DNA of 34,074 bases from Nanobdellota archaeon (lineage in GTDB: Archaea > Nanobdellota > Nanobdellia > SCGC-AAA011-G17 > GW2011-AR17): contig DUKS01000064.1 in assembly GCA_013329215.1 (NCBI GenBank), forward strand, positions 1-34,074. Reading direction: 5' to 3'. This document shows, piece after piece, positions 1 through 8,262 of the stretch. The notes below the pieces were generated by a model. That model worked only from the letters and a program-made list of their open reading frames with translations, made no database searches and was not told the origin of the DNA. Position 1 is the stretch's first letter. Each line of letters begins with the position of its first letter. The position numbers and the translations under genes are program-made.

Positions 1-80
1 AGGGCTATTCGGGGGTCTCTATACAAAACTATATAAGTTTAGCCGGTTACATTAAAGAGGCAGTTATTTTGGTGTAAATT

Positions 81-1241
81 ATGAAAAAAGCACTTGCTCT
101 GGCCGGACTGGTAAGCGCTTTTTATGCAGAAACCGCTTATTCCCAGGCTATTCCTTTGCATGTTGATGACGGCAGGCCTTCTTTGGCAAGGACTTACGAC
201 CGGGGCGAAAGCGATTGGTATCTGGCTGTTCCTGTAATTCCATATGTTGGAATCAGCGACTGCACAATGCTTGAGGATACATACGACCTGGGCATGGCGC
301 TGCTGGACCTGGAAGCCCCAGAAGGGGATGTGCTGTTAAATATGGACGCGTATATAGACTTTGCAAAAACCATAATAGGCCTTCCACACTTTGAAGGCCA
401 TGCCTCGGTGGAGGATAAGATAAACTTTGGGTTTTTTTCAAAGCAGCTTGAATTCCACGGCTATGTGGGCGGATATGGCAGGGCAGACTTCGTGTCCCGC
501 AGCCTTGACGAATATGCTGTTGACATTGACTTGGAGAATGAAAGGTTTGGCATAAATTTCGGCAGGCCGCAAACGCCTTTTACAGGCGGGGCATTTGCCG
601 ATGTTGGCGTTGGCGGAAATTTTGTGTTCCCGTTCACTATAGGCCCGATTCTGTTCAGGCCGTCATTCGGCGTTGGCTACAGGCACAGGGAAGTGGCTGC
701 GCCTTATATCAGCTCGGATGCTGCTGTTTATAGTGCAGAAAACATATATTATCCAGATGCCTCAGAAATAAGGAGCTTTGGTGACGGATTTTTCTTTGAT
801 ATGGGGCTTATAGTCGACTTTAGGGAGGCTGAGCATTACACAAGGCCTGTTATTGCGCTGTCTGTTGACAACCTGTTCAGTTACATGCATTATACTGAAA
901 ACCCGCTTGGGCTGACTGCATATGATGCGCCATGGATAAACTTTGGGTTTGAGATTACGCCAATGGGCTGGTTTAACATAAGGGCTGACGTGCTTAATAT
1001 CGGCGGCAGCCCTGAATACAGGTTTGAGATAGCAAAAGCCCTTGAATGGGGCGAGTTCTCTGCTTTTGCCAGGATTCATGAGCAGACACTGCTTGGCGAC
1101 TTCAGGGATTCATTTAACCTTATGGCTGCCTTTGGCAATGACTATGCGCAGCTTCGGCTCTACGGCTCTGTTGACGATGATGCCGCTTTTGGGATAGGAA
1201 TCCAATTCGGGCTTGGCTGGAAAGTTGGCGAATTTATGTGA
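81..1241 (+). CDS. Predicted secreted beta-rich protein (outer-membrane-barrel-like)
   Basis: 386 aa ORF; N-terminal signal peptide-like MKKALALAGLVSAFYAETAYS; alternating Gly/aromatic strands (GVGGNFVFPFTIGPILFRPSFGVGYRHRE, AFGIGIQFGLGWKVGEF). Confidence 0.6.
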   Translation: MKKALALAGLVSAFYAETAYSQAIPLHVDDGRPSLARTYDRGESDWYLAVPVIPYVGISDCTMLEDTYDLGMALLDLEAPEGDVLLNMDAYIDFAKTIIGLPHFEGHASVEDKINFGFFSKQLEFHGYVGGYGRADFVSRSLDEYAVDIDLENERFGINFGRPQTPFTGGAFADVGVGGNFVFPFTIGPILFRPSFGVGYRHREVAAPYISSDAAVYSAENIYYPDASEIRSFGDGFFFDMGLIVDFREAEHYTRPVIALSVDNLFSYMHYTENPLGLTAYDAPWINFGFEITPMGWFNIRADVLNIGGSPEYRFEIAKALEWGEFSAFARIHEQTLLGDFRDSFNLMAAFGNDYAQLRLYGSVDDDAAFGIGIQFGLGWKVGEFM

Positions 1242-1289
1242 TTTTTTAAAAAAAACAGGGGCGGCAGAGGGACCGCCCACTGTTATCCA

Positions 1290-1472
1290 TTATAAGAATC
1301 CGCTTAGATATTCTTCCTGCGTGAGACGGCTCACGACACCCATGATGTCTGACCCCGGCCTGCCTGTCTCACCAAACATCCTTTCATAGAAGACGTTTGG
1401 AGTCTCTTTTTGCATTTTGTCCATGATGCTCCTGATCATAGACTTTGCTTCTGCTTGCCTCGTTTTTTTCAC
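1290..1472 (-). CDS. Small hypothetical protein (60 aa)
   Basis: ORF with GTG start (GGGGGTGAAAAAAACG); no recognised family. Confidence 0.35.
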   Translation of the reverse strand: MKKTRQAEAKSMIRSIMDKMQKETPNVFYERMFGETGRPGSDIMGVVSRLTQEEYLSGFL

Positions 1473-1630
1473 CCCCTTTTGCGCACTTTTCTCATGCGCC
1501 TTGAACTACAAGACAAATATTGTGCGAACTTCTTTATAAGCATTTATTGTTCAGAACAGTTATGATAAGATATCCGCATTGCATATTATATTTCAAAGAA
1601 TATAGGTTTGTAGTAACTGGCTGATTAAAC

Positions 1631-3040
1631 TCAGATTATTAACTTTCGGATTAATTCCTTGCAATCGGCCGCATTAGCCTTTCCTTTGGTCTTTTTCATG
1701 ACCTGGCCCACAAGATAGTTAAGCGCTTCTTCCCTGCCTTGCCTGTAATCGTCAGCCACGTTCGGGTTTTCTTCTATAGCCTCTTTGCAGAACGCTTCAA
1801 GCTCTGAAGCGCCTGAAACAGCCTCAAGATTGTGCTCTTTTACATGCTTTTCAACATCAAACCTCTTTTCAATCAGCTTTTCAAGCAGTTCCCTTGCTGT
1901 CTTGTCATTGACTTTTTTCGCCTCAAACATCTTAAGCAATGCAATAAGCTGTTTTTCATCAAGCTTAATATCCCTGAGCACCTTCTTTGATTCATTCAGC
2001 ACGCCTACAAGCTCTTTTCTCAGCCATTTCGCAGCCAATACAGGGCCAATCTCTTTTGCGCATTTCTCAAATAAATCTGCAAGCTTCATGTCCATTGCAA
2101 GAACCTCTGCATCCTCTGCATTAAGTTTGTACTGCTCCCGGAAACGCAATGCTTTTGCATACGCAAGCTCTGGGATTTCCTTCCTTGCATCCGAAACCAT
2201 CTTTTCAGTGACATCTATCGCAGGAAGGTTTGGCTCTGCAATAAACCCGTAATCATCTTCAGTTTCCTTTGTCCTCATCTGGTATGTGGCCTGCTTGTCC
2301 GCGTCCCACCCCCTTGTTTCCTGCACAACGCGCTCGTCATTCAAAAAAGCCCGCTTCTGCCTTTCAATCTCATAGCTTAGGGCGGACTCTATTTCCCTGA
2401 ACCCTGAGATGTTCTTTATCTCAACCCTTGTATAGCCTGTTTCTTTTATTGAGATGTTTGCATCTGCTTTCATTGTGCCTGTTGCATTGCCATAAATCCC
2501 GAGGTATTCCACAATTGCCAGAAGCTTTTTCAGGAACAGCCTTGCTTCGTTAGGGCTTTCCATATCAGGCTCTGTGACAACTTCAATCAGCGGCGTGCCT
2601 GCCCTGTTGAAGTCTATCAAAGTGAATGGCGCGTCGCTTACTCCGCCCGGATGGATTAATGCGGCAGGGTCTTCCTCCATGTGCATCCTTTTCAATGCAA
2701 CCCTTTTCCCGCTGCCTAAGTCTATATGCCCGCCTTCCCCAAGCGGGAATTCGTACTGCGTAATCTGGTAGTTTGCAGGCAGGTCAGGATAGAAATATGT
2801 CTTTCTTGAGAATATGACCTTGTTTGCGATGTTGCAGTTCAATGCCAGTGCTAATTTTAATGCATGCTTCAGCACCTGCCTGTTGAAAACAGGCTTTGAG
2901 CCGGGATGGGCCAAGCATACGGGACAGCAGTTTGTGTTCGGCTCCATTCCTTCAGGCAATTTGCATCCGCAGAACATCTTTGTCTTGATATTTTTGTTAA
3001 GAGAGATGTGCACTTCAAGCCCGATTTTCAGGTTTCCCAT
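1631..3040 (-). CDS. gatB: Asp-tRNA(Asn)/Glu-tRNA(Gln) amidotransferase subunit B
   Basis: MGNLKIGLEVHISLNKNIKTKMFCGC..NTNCCPVCLAHPGSKP..KTYFYPDLPANYQITQYEFPLGEGG; GatB/YqeY C-terminal domain. Confidence 0.95.
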   Translation of the reverse strand: MGNLKIGLEVHISLNKNIKTKMFCGCKLPEGMEPNTNCCPVCLAHPGSKPVFNRQVLKHALKLALALNCNIANKVIFSRKTYFYPDLPANYQITQYEFPLGEGGHIDLGSGKRVALKRMHMEEDPAALIHPGGVSDAPFTLIDFNRAGTPLIEVVTEPDMESPNEARLFLKKLLAIVEYLGIYGNATGTMKADANISIKETGYTRVEIKNISGFREIESALSYEIERQKRAFLNDERVVQETRGWDADKQATYQMRTKETEDDYGFIAEPNLPAIDVTEKMVSDARKEIPELAYAKALRFREQYKLNAEDAEVLAMDMKLADLFEKCAKEIGPVLAAKWLRKELVGVLNESKKVLRDIKLDEKQLIALLKMFEAKKVNDKTARELLEKLIEKRFDVEKHVKEHNLEAVSGASELEAFCKEAIEENPNVADDYRQGREEALNYLVGQVMKKTKGKANAADCKELIRKLII

Positions 3041-3085
3041 TGGGAGAACTGATGGGACAGGAATATATAAAAGTGTTGGTTCTGC

Positions 3086-3649
3086 TTATCCCCACAATCC
3101 GAACAGCCTCAGGAATCTCGCGAGCCACGGGTGCAGGTCGCTTTTACCGTTTGCCATCCATTTCTCGTCAGCTGCCTTTACCTTGTCATAAGGTATTTCT
3201 TCTGCAGGGCCTGTGCACACGCCTATCTGGTTTTCAGTGCCCTTCTCCCCGCCTTCACCCTGGTTCTCGCACTTGCATTTGTAGTATTTCTTAACCTGAA
3301 ATTTGCCTGGCTCATCAGAGACTTTTCCGGTATCAACGCAAACGCCTTCGACCAACACAGCTTCGCCGAACTTGAACTTCTCTCCTGCATATAGCATCAC
3401 ATTGAGGTAATGGATTTCACTGCAGACATCGCCTGATGTTCCTCCGCCTCCAACGACCCCTGTATCTGTCTTTGCCTCGGGGTTAGTAATGTCCCCTTCA
3501 TATTTCCATTCTGTATTCCCAGGAGACATTGGGTCATCCCCGTCTGTGTCAGAACAGCTTACTAATGTAAACGGCCCTCCTTTCTCAGCCATTGCCAGCG
3601 AAACAGCGAGCAATGAAATGGCTGCAATCAAAACAAGTATTTTTCTCAT
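3086..3649 (-). CDS. Secreted acidic, Cys-containing hypothetical protein
   Basis: Start MRKILVLIAAISLLAVSLAMA (signal peptide) with upstream GGAGG; start moved inward from ORF track 3796. Confidence 0.65.
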   Translation of the reverse strand: MRKILVLIAAISLLAVSLAMAEKGGPFTLVSCSDTDGDDPMSPGNTEWKYEGDITNPEAKTDTGVVGGGGTSGDVCSEIHYLNVMLYAGEKFKFGEAVLVEGVCVDTGKVSDEPGKFQVKKYYKCKCENQGEGGEKGTENQIGVCTGPAEEIPYDKVKAADEKWMANGKSDLHPWLARFLRLFGLWG

Positions 3650-3740
3650 GGTATAACCTCCCTGATGCCTTTGCGGCTGTATTTTATAAGGCGGCTGTTG
3701 TTTATAAATCTTTATTAACCTGCTTAATCTTATATTTCTG

Positions 3741-4316
3741 ATGGACGCAGTAATAATCGGAGTTTCCGACAGGAGCTCATTGTGGAGGCACGGCAAAATA
3801 AAGGAACGCGCTTATCCCAAGCTTGTTTCTTCATATGCAAAGCTCCTTGCTTCTTTCTTTGACAATGTGATTGTAACGCCTGATGACGGGGTTTACACTG
3901 ATATTGCCTTGGAGTTTGGAAAGCTGAAAGGCAAAAAGCCGATTGCATACTATCCTGACAAGGATATATATTATGGCATTGAGCATATAAGGCAGAACTT
4001 CCCGAAATACGAATTAAGGCCGATTGACGGTGACTGGTATAAGCTTAATGCTGATTTGACAAAGCAGGCTTTGGCAGTTATCTGCATCGGCTTTTCTCCC
4101 GGTGTTTTGATTGAAGGCGCTTTCATTAAATACCACCAGAAGTATGGCGGGTTTAAGAACCCGAAATTAAAGAACATTCACTGGTTCATTGACGAGCGGT
4201 GCATCGACAGAAAGCTCCCGAAGAGCTTTGAAGAGCAGATATCAAACCTGTTCTATTACAAGAATCTAAAACAATTGAAAGAATTAATTGAAAAAAGAAA
4301 AGAGGCGCTTGAATAG
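3741..4316 (+). CDS. Conserved hypothetical protein, possible Rossmann/SLOG-like nucleotide-binding fold
   Basis: MDAVIIGVSDRSSLW.. alternating beta/alpha pattern; TATA-like TTTATAAA and divergent promoter region upstream. Confidence 0.55.
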   Translation: MDAVIIGVSDRSSLWRHGKIKERAYPKLVSSYAKLLASFFDNVIVTPDDGVYTDIALEFGKLKGKKPIAYYPDKDIYYGIEHIRQNFPKYELRPIDGDWYKLNADLTKQALAVICIGFSPGVLIEGAFIKYHQKYGGFKNPKLKNIHWFIDERCIDRKLPKSFEEQISNLFYYKNLKQLKELIEKRKEALE

Positions 4317-6104
4317 CTACTTCCTGCAATACCCTTCAAGCTGTTCCTGCCAGCCTTTCACAACGTCAAAGCCGCCCTGCCAGAAGTCCCTTGAGCACAT
4401 GTCAATGCCGACTTCCTGCAGTATCTTCTCCGGCGCTTCAGAGCCGCCGTATGCAAGTATCTTTTCCATCTTTGGAACGAATGATTTTCCCTCATTCTTG
4501 TACATTGCAAAGAGCGCAGTTGACAATAAGTCCCCGAAGCTGTATGCATAGCAGTAAAACGGCACATGGAAAATGTGCGGTATCGCTGCCCATCCGACCC
4601 TGAACATCGGGTCAACATCAACAGAATCGCCGTATTGCTCTTTCTGTATCTGCAGGTATATTTCGCAGAGCCGGTCCGGGGTTATTCCGCCGGGCATTTC
4701 TCTGTGCGCTTCAATCTCAAACCTTACGATGTTATTCTGCGCGATTGTTGTCGCAAATGAATCCGCAAGCTTTTCTGCAAGCATTGCTCTTTTTGCATTG
4801 CCGTCCTTTGCTTCTGCCAGCATCTTTTCAAAAAGCAAAAGCTCTGAGAACGTTGATGCTGTCTCCGCAAGCGGCAATGGTGCATCTTGGCTTGATATAG
4901 GCAGAGGGCTTGCATACAATGAGTGTATTCCGTGCCCAAGCTCGTGCGCAAGGGTTGAAACATCCCTTGGCCTGCCTGTGTGGTTAAGCATCACATAAGG
5001 CGCAATTGACGGCGCTATTGTCCAGCAGCAGGCTCCGTCCCTTTTTCCTTCCCTCGGGTGCGAGTCAATATGCTTCGCATCAATAATCTGCTTTGCTTTT
5101 TCAGCAAAGCCTGCCGAAAAACCGCCAAGCGTTTCAAGCACAATTCGCACTGAATCTTCATACCCTATTTTTTCCTCTTCATGCCTTTGCAATGGCGCAT
5201 ATACATCGAACCTTCTTAGTTTTTCCATGCCAAGCTCTTTTGCCTTAAAGCGGAAATATACCTGATATACACCTGTGTTGTCCCGGCATACGTCAAGCAG
5301 CGTCTCTATCGCCTTGTCCGGCACATTATTTGCATGATTCCTTCTTGATATGGGCGAATTGAATCCCCTCATGCGGGCTTCTGTAACCCAGTCTCTTACG
5401 ACTGCCTGGTATATCATGAAGAATTTCATAACGTTGGCTTCATATACTGGCATCATTGCCCTGTATGCCGCTTCCCTTGCATCTGCGTCAGGCGAGAATA
5501 TAAACTGGCTTATGCCTGCCCTTGTTCTTATTGTCTTTGCGCGCTTTGCGCCCTTCGGCTTGAATCTATACGTGAATTCTGTCTCCATAAGGCCTCTCAG
5601 GCTTGTGAGCACCTGATTTCCTGTGGCATCCTTTTCATTGATTACCATCTCTTCAGGCATGCTCAGCGTATGCACTGCTTCTTGTCTTGCTCTCAGCAGC
5701 TTGTATTTATCGCCGGGAACAGAGCTGAATAGCCTCTCTGCATTCGCGTCATCAAGCCTTTCCTTGCCTTCTGCATTCTTTCCTTTCAGCCAGTGCTGCA
5801 CAGGAAGGGCTGCATTTTCCAGTTTTACTGCAAGCGCGCTTGCCCTGCTTTTCAGGGACTTTGCTTCCTGCGATTTTTGGTCAACTGATTCCATTAGCTG
5901 CGGCATGGCATCCAGCCTGTTCAGCCTTTCCATTACGCTATTTTCAAATGCAATAAAGGCCTTAAAATCATCAATGGGCATATCCGGGCTCAGCTTCGCA
6001 TAGTGCCCGCCCATCGCCTGAACATCAGCTTCAACTTCTGCATGAAGCGCATCAAATCCCTGCACCGTGACAATATCATCCAAGTTCCATCTTTCGTCTG
6101 CCAT
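4317..6104 (-). CDS. M3 family oligoendopeptidase (PepF-like)
   Basis: HELGHGIHS zinc motif; YCYAYSFGDLLSTALFAMY; start MADERWNL preceded by GAGGGGG. Confidence 0.9.
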   Translation of the reverse strand: MADERWNLDDIVTVQGFDALHAEVEADVQAMGGHYAKLSPDMPIDDFKAFIAFENSVMERLNRLDAMPQLMESVDQKSQEAKSLKSRASALAVKLENAALPVQHWLKGKNAEGKERLDDANAERLFSSVPGDKYKLLRARQEAVHTLSMPEEMVINEKDATGNQVLTSLRGLMETEFTYRFKPKGAKRAKTIRTRAGISQFIFSPDADAREAAYRAMMPVYEANVMKFFMIYQAVVRDWVTEARMRGFNSPISRRNHANNVPDKAIETLLDVCRDNTGVYQVYFRFKAKELGMEKLRRFDVYAPLQRHEEEKIGYEDSVRIVLETLGGFSAGFAEKAKQIIDAKHIDSHPREGKRDGACCWTIAPSIAPYVMLNHTGRPRDVSTLAHELGHGIHSLYASPLPISSQDAPLPLAETASTFSELLLFEKMLAEAKDGNAKRAMLAEKLADSFATTIAQNNIVRFEIEAHREMPGGITPDRLCEIYLQIQKEQYGDSVDVDPMFRVGWAAIPHIFHVPFYCYAYSFGDLLSTALFAMYKNEGKSFVPKMEKILAYGGSEAPEKILQEVGIDMCSRDFWQGGFDVVKGWQEQLEGYCRK

Positions 6105-6194
6105 TGTAAATACCCCCTCGTGCACAGGATAAGCCTCTTGTTTATAAGCCTTTTGGAGAATGAATTTAAACCACTAAACAGGCAAATATCCCAT

Positions 6195-7097
6195 ATGCAC
6201 AAATACCTGAAATACGCATTGAACGCAGCTCTTGTGGCTGTTCTTGCAATTGCTTTTCTCTATTTCGCAACAAGGGACATAAGCCCAAAAGATGATTGGG
6301 GCACTGATGACAAAGGATTGATTAAATATCCTGAAGATAGGGGAAAGCTCGAAGACGTGAAAACAATTCTGCTTGAAGACAACGCCACTTACATTATTGA
6401 GAAAGTCTCTTTCAAGAGCAGGGACTTGATTGTTTACGGCCTGCTGTACATGCCGAAGAAGGAAAACGTTCCCGGAATAATAATGCTGCCTGCTGCAAGA
6501 GCGGGGAAAGAAGGGCAGGATTACCTTGCAAGGCAGCTTGCAACCCAGGGCTATGCTTTTTTCACAATAGACCAGAGGGGAATAGGGGAAACTGGAGGTA
6601 ATGTGCCTTCAACGCAGGACGACTTTAACGCTTATTACAGCTTTAAAGAGCCTGTCCTGCATTTGCTTGTCTATGACGCCTTGAAATCATTTGACTTTTT
6701 GAAATCAAGAAAAGGCGTTGATGCTTCAAACATCCTTATCGGCGGTGAAAGCATGGGCGCGAGGTTTGCAATCATTGCAGGAGCTATAGACAAAAGCATA
6801 AAAGGCGTATTCGTGATAAGCACATCTGGGTATGGAATGCAGAAAACAACCACGCCTGAAGAGAAGTTCACTGCTTCCCTGAATCCGGATATGTATATTG
6901 GCAGGATAGCCCCAAGAAAGATTGTGGTGTTCCATTCAAAGTCAGACAATGTTGTGCCGTTTGAGCAGGCGCGGCAGACCTTTTCCTATGCATCCGAGCC
7001 GAAGGAATTCATAGAACTGCCTTCTTCATGCATACATGGCCAGTGCAGGGAGATGTATGGCACGCTGTTTGAAAAGCTGCGGGAAATGGCAGGATAA
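6195..7097 (+). CDS. Membrane-anchored alpha/beta hydrolase (prolyl oligopeptidase-like)
   Basis: N-terminal TM (YALNAALVAVLAIAFLYFA); nucleophile elbow GGESMGARF; DQRGIGETGG. Confidence 0.8.
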   Translation: MHKYLKYALNAALVAVLAIAFLYFATRDISPKDDWGTDDKGLIKYPEDRGKLEDVKTILLEDNATYIIEKVSFKSRDLIVYGLLYMPKKENVPGIIMLPAARAGKEGQDYLARQLATQGYAFFTIDQRGIGETGGNVPSTQDDFNAYYSFKEPVLHLLVYDALKSFDFLKSRKGVDASNILIGGESMGARFAIIAGAIDKSIKGVFVISTSGYGMQKTTTPEEKFTASLNPDMYIGRIAPRKIVVFHSKSDNVVPFEQARQTFSYASEPKEFIELPSSCIHGQCREMYGTLFEKLREMAG

Positions 7098-7099
7098 GC

Positions 7100-7107
7100 T
7101 TTATATA
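7100..7107 (+). promoter_or_regulatory. TATA box of tRNA-Lys
   Basis: TTTATATA about 28 bp upstream of tRNA 5' end. Confidence 0.6.
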
Positions 7108-7134
7108 CCCTTTTGATACTCTTTTTGCAGTAAT

Positions 7135-7208
7135 GGGCTCATGGCGCAGCTTGGTAGCGCAACTGACTCTTAATCAGTGGGTCGTGGGTTCGAATCCCAC
7201 TGGGCCCA
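7135..7208 (+). tRNA. tRNA-Lys(CUU)
   Basis: Cloverleaf: acceptor GGGCUCA/UGGGCCC, anticodon stem ACUGA-CUCUUAA-UCAGU, T-arm GUGGGUUCGAAUCCCAC, discriminator A; CCA not encoded. Confidence 0.95.
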
Positions 7209-7259
7209 TGCAAGGTTAGCATGGACATAAAATCAGAATAAAGTGCAGCAGTGCCCATG

Positions 7260-7301
7260 CCCGGTGGGTCCCGAACGGAGTGAGACTACCCACTGGGCCC
7301 A
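7260..7301 (+). repeat. tRNA-Lys 3'-end partial duplication forming a 10-bp hairpin
   Basis: CCCACTGGGCCCA at 7289-7301 repeats tRNA 7196-7208; CCCGGTGGGT(7260-7269)/ACCCACTGGG(7288-7297) stem. Confidence 0.7.
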
Positions 7302-7374
7302 GTTTTACTTTCAATAATCCTGGTATTGATACTAACTCGAAAAGTTAATAAATTCCTTAATCCTTATCTTTTTG

Positions 7375-8058
7375 ATGCGAAATATTTGCCTCATAAACAA
7401 GAAAGTAGCTATCAACAGATGGGCGAAGCGTTTTGCTTTGCAAGACAGAATTTATAAAGAAAATTCATTGAAATATCCATTGTTAAAAGCAAGGCTTCTT
7501 GGATATTTTGCAGGCGATGGCTCTGTTTGCATTCATAAGGACAAGAAAGGTGGGGTCCATCATACTGTTCGTTTTTATCCGGATGACAAATCGATGCTGA
7601 ATTCTTTCTTGTTTGCATTTATTAGAATATATGAAAAAAAGCCATATGTTGACTTAAGAAAGAATCATTATTGCAGCACAGTTGCTTCAAAGCCAATAGC
7701 ATTAGATTTATTGCAATATGGCTCATTAAAAACTTTGGAATGGAGCTTTCCGGTATTTTGTGATTCTAAAGAAAAAAAGAAAGAGTGGTTGCGGGCTTTC
7801 TTTGATTGCGAAGCTCATGTTAATAAAAAATCAATTGTTATCCAATCTGTAAATGAGAAAGGTATAGAACAAATAAGGCAATGCTTGGAAGAATTTAATA
7901 TAGTTTCTCGCACATATAAATACGAAAGGAAACAGAAAAATTGGAATAATAATTATCTCTTATTTATTAATCGAAAAGAGGATAAACAAAGATTTTTAAA
8001 GGAGATAGGCTTTACTCACCATAAGAAACTTGAGAAGTTATCTGCCGGCGTCACTTAA
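7375..8058 (+). CDS. LAGLIDADG homing endonuclease-like protein
   Basis: Two LAGLIDADG-like helices: LLGYFAGDGSV and WLRAFFDCEAHV; stop codon lies inside the downstream tRNA-Ser gene. Confidence 0.85.
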   Translation: MRNICLINKKVAINRWAKRFALQDRIYKENSLKYPLLKARLLGYFAGDGSVCIHKDKKGGVHHTVRFYPDDKSMLNSFLFAFIRIYEKKPYVDLRKNHYCSTVASKPIALDLLQYGSLKTLEWSFPVFCDSKEKKKEWLRAFFDCEAHVNKKSIVIQSVNEKGIEQIRQCLEEFNIVSRTYKYERKQKNWNNNYLLFINRKEDKQRFLKEIGFTHHKKLEKLSAGVT

Positions 8059-8165
8059 CCTGGTACGTCCTTCATAGGGGCGCAGGAAATAGTGCTGGTC
8101 TCGAATTGATTTGCGAGGCAACCAGTGCCTTCACGGGCATGTAGGTTCAAATCCTACCGCCGGCG
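8044..8165 (+). tRNA. tRNA-Ser(CGA) with two predicted introns (8065-8088 and 8106-8119)
   Basis: Acceptor GCCGGCG/CGCCGGC, discriminator G, long variable arm UGCC-UUCACG-GGCA, T-arm GUAGGUUCAAAUCCUAC, anticodon stem CUGGU/ACCAG; canonical 84-nt tRNA only after removing 24- and 14-nt segments. Confidence 0.88.
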
Positions 8166-8262
8166 TAGCGGGGCGCAGGGGCAGAGCCCCTGCCTCCTTG
8201 GCTTTATTTTATCGCTTCCTTTCAGGAATATCTTTATAAGTTTCCTATTACTCCTATCAAGC

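Noticed and set aside
1785-2252. 155-aa ORF antisense to gatB, and similar Ser/Phe-rich antisense ORFs at 8154-8711, 25480-25968 and 27798-28343
   Set aside because: Low-complexity shadow ORFs opposite well-identified genes.
6003-6194. N-terminal 64-aa extension of the alpha/beta hydrolase
   Set aside because: It overlaps the M3 peptidase gene and precedes an evident TM-anchor start at 6195.
8066-8082. Separate tRNA anticodon arm CGUCC-UUCAUAG-GGGCG suggesting a tRNA-Met(CAU)
   Set aside because: No T-arm, variable loop or D-arm fits that anticodon; it is better explained as the inner helix of a D-loop intron in tRNA-Ser(CGA).
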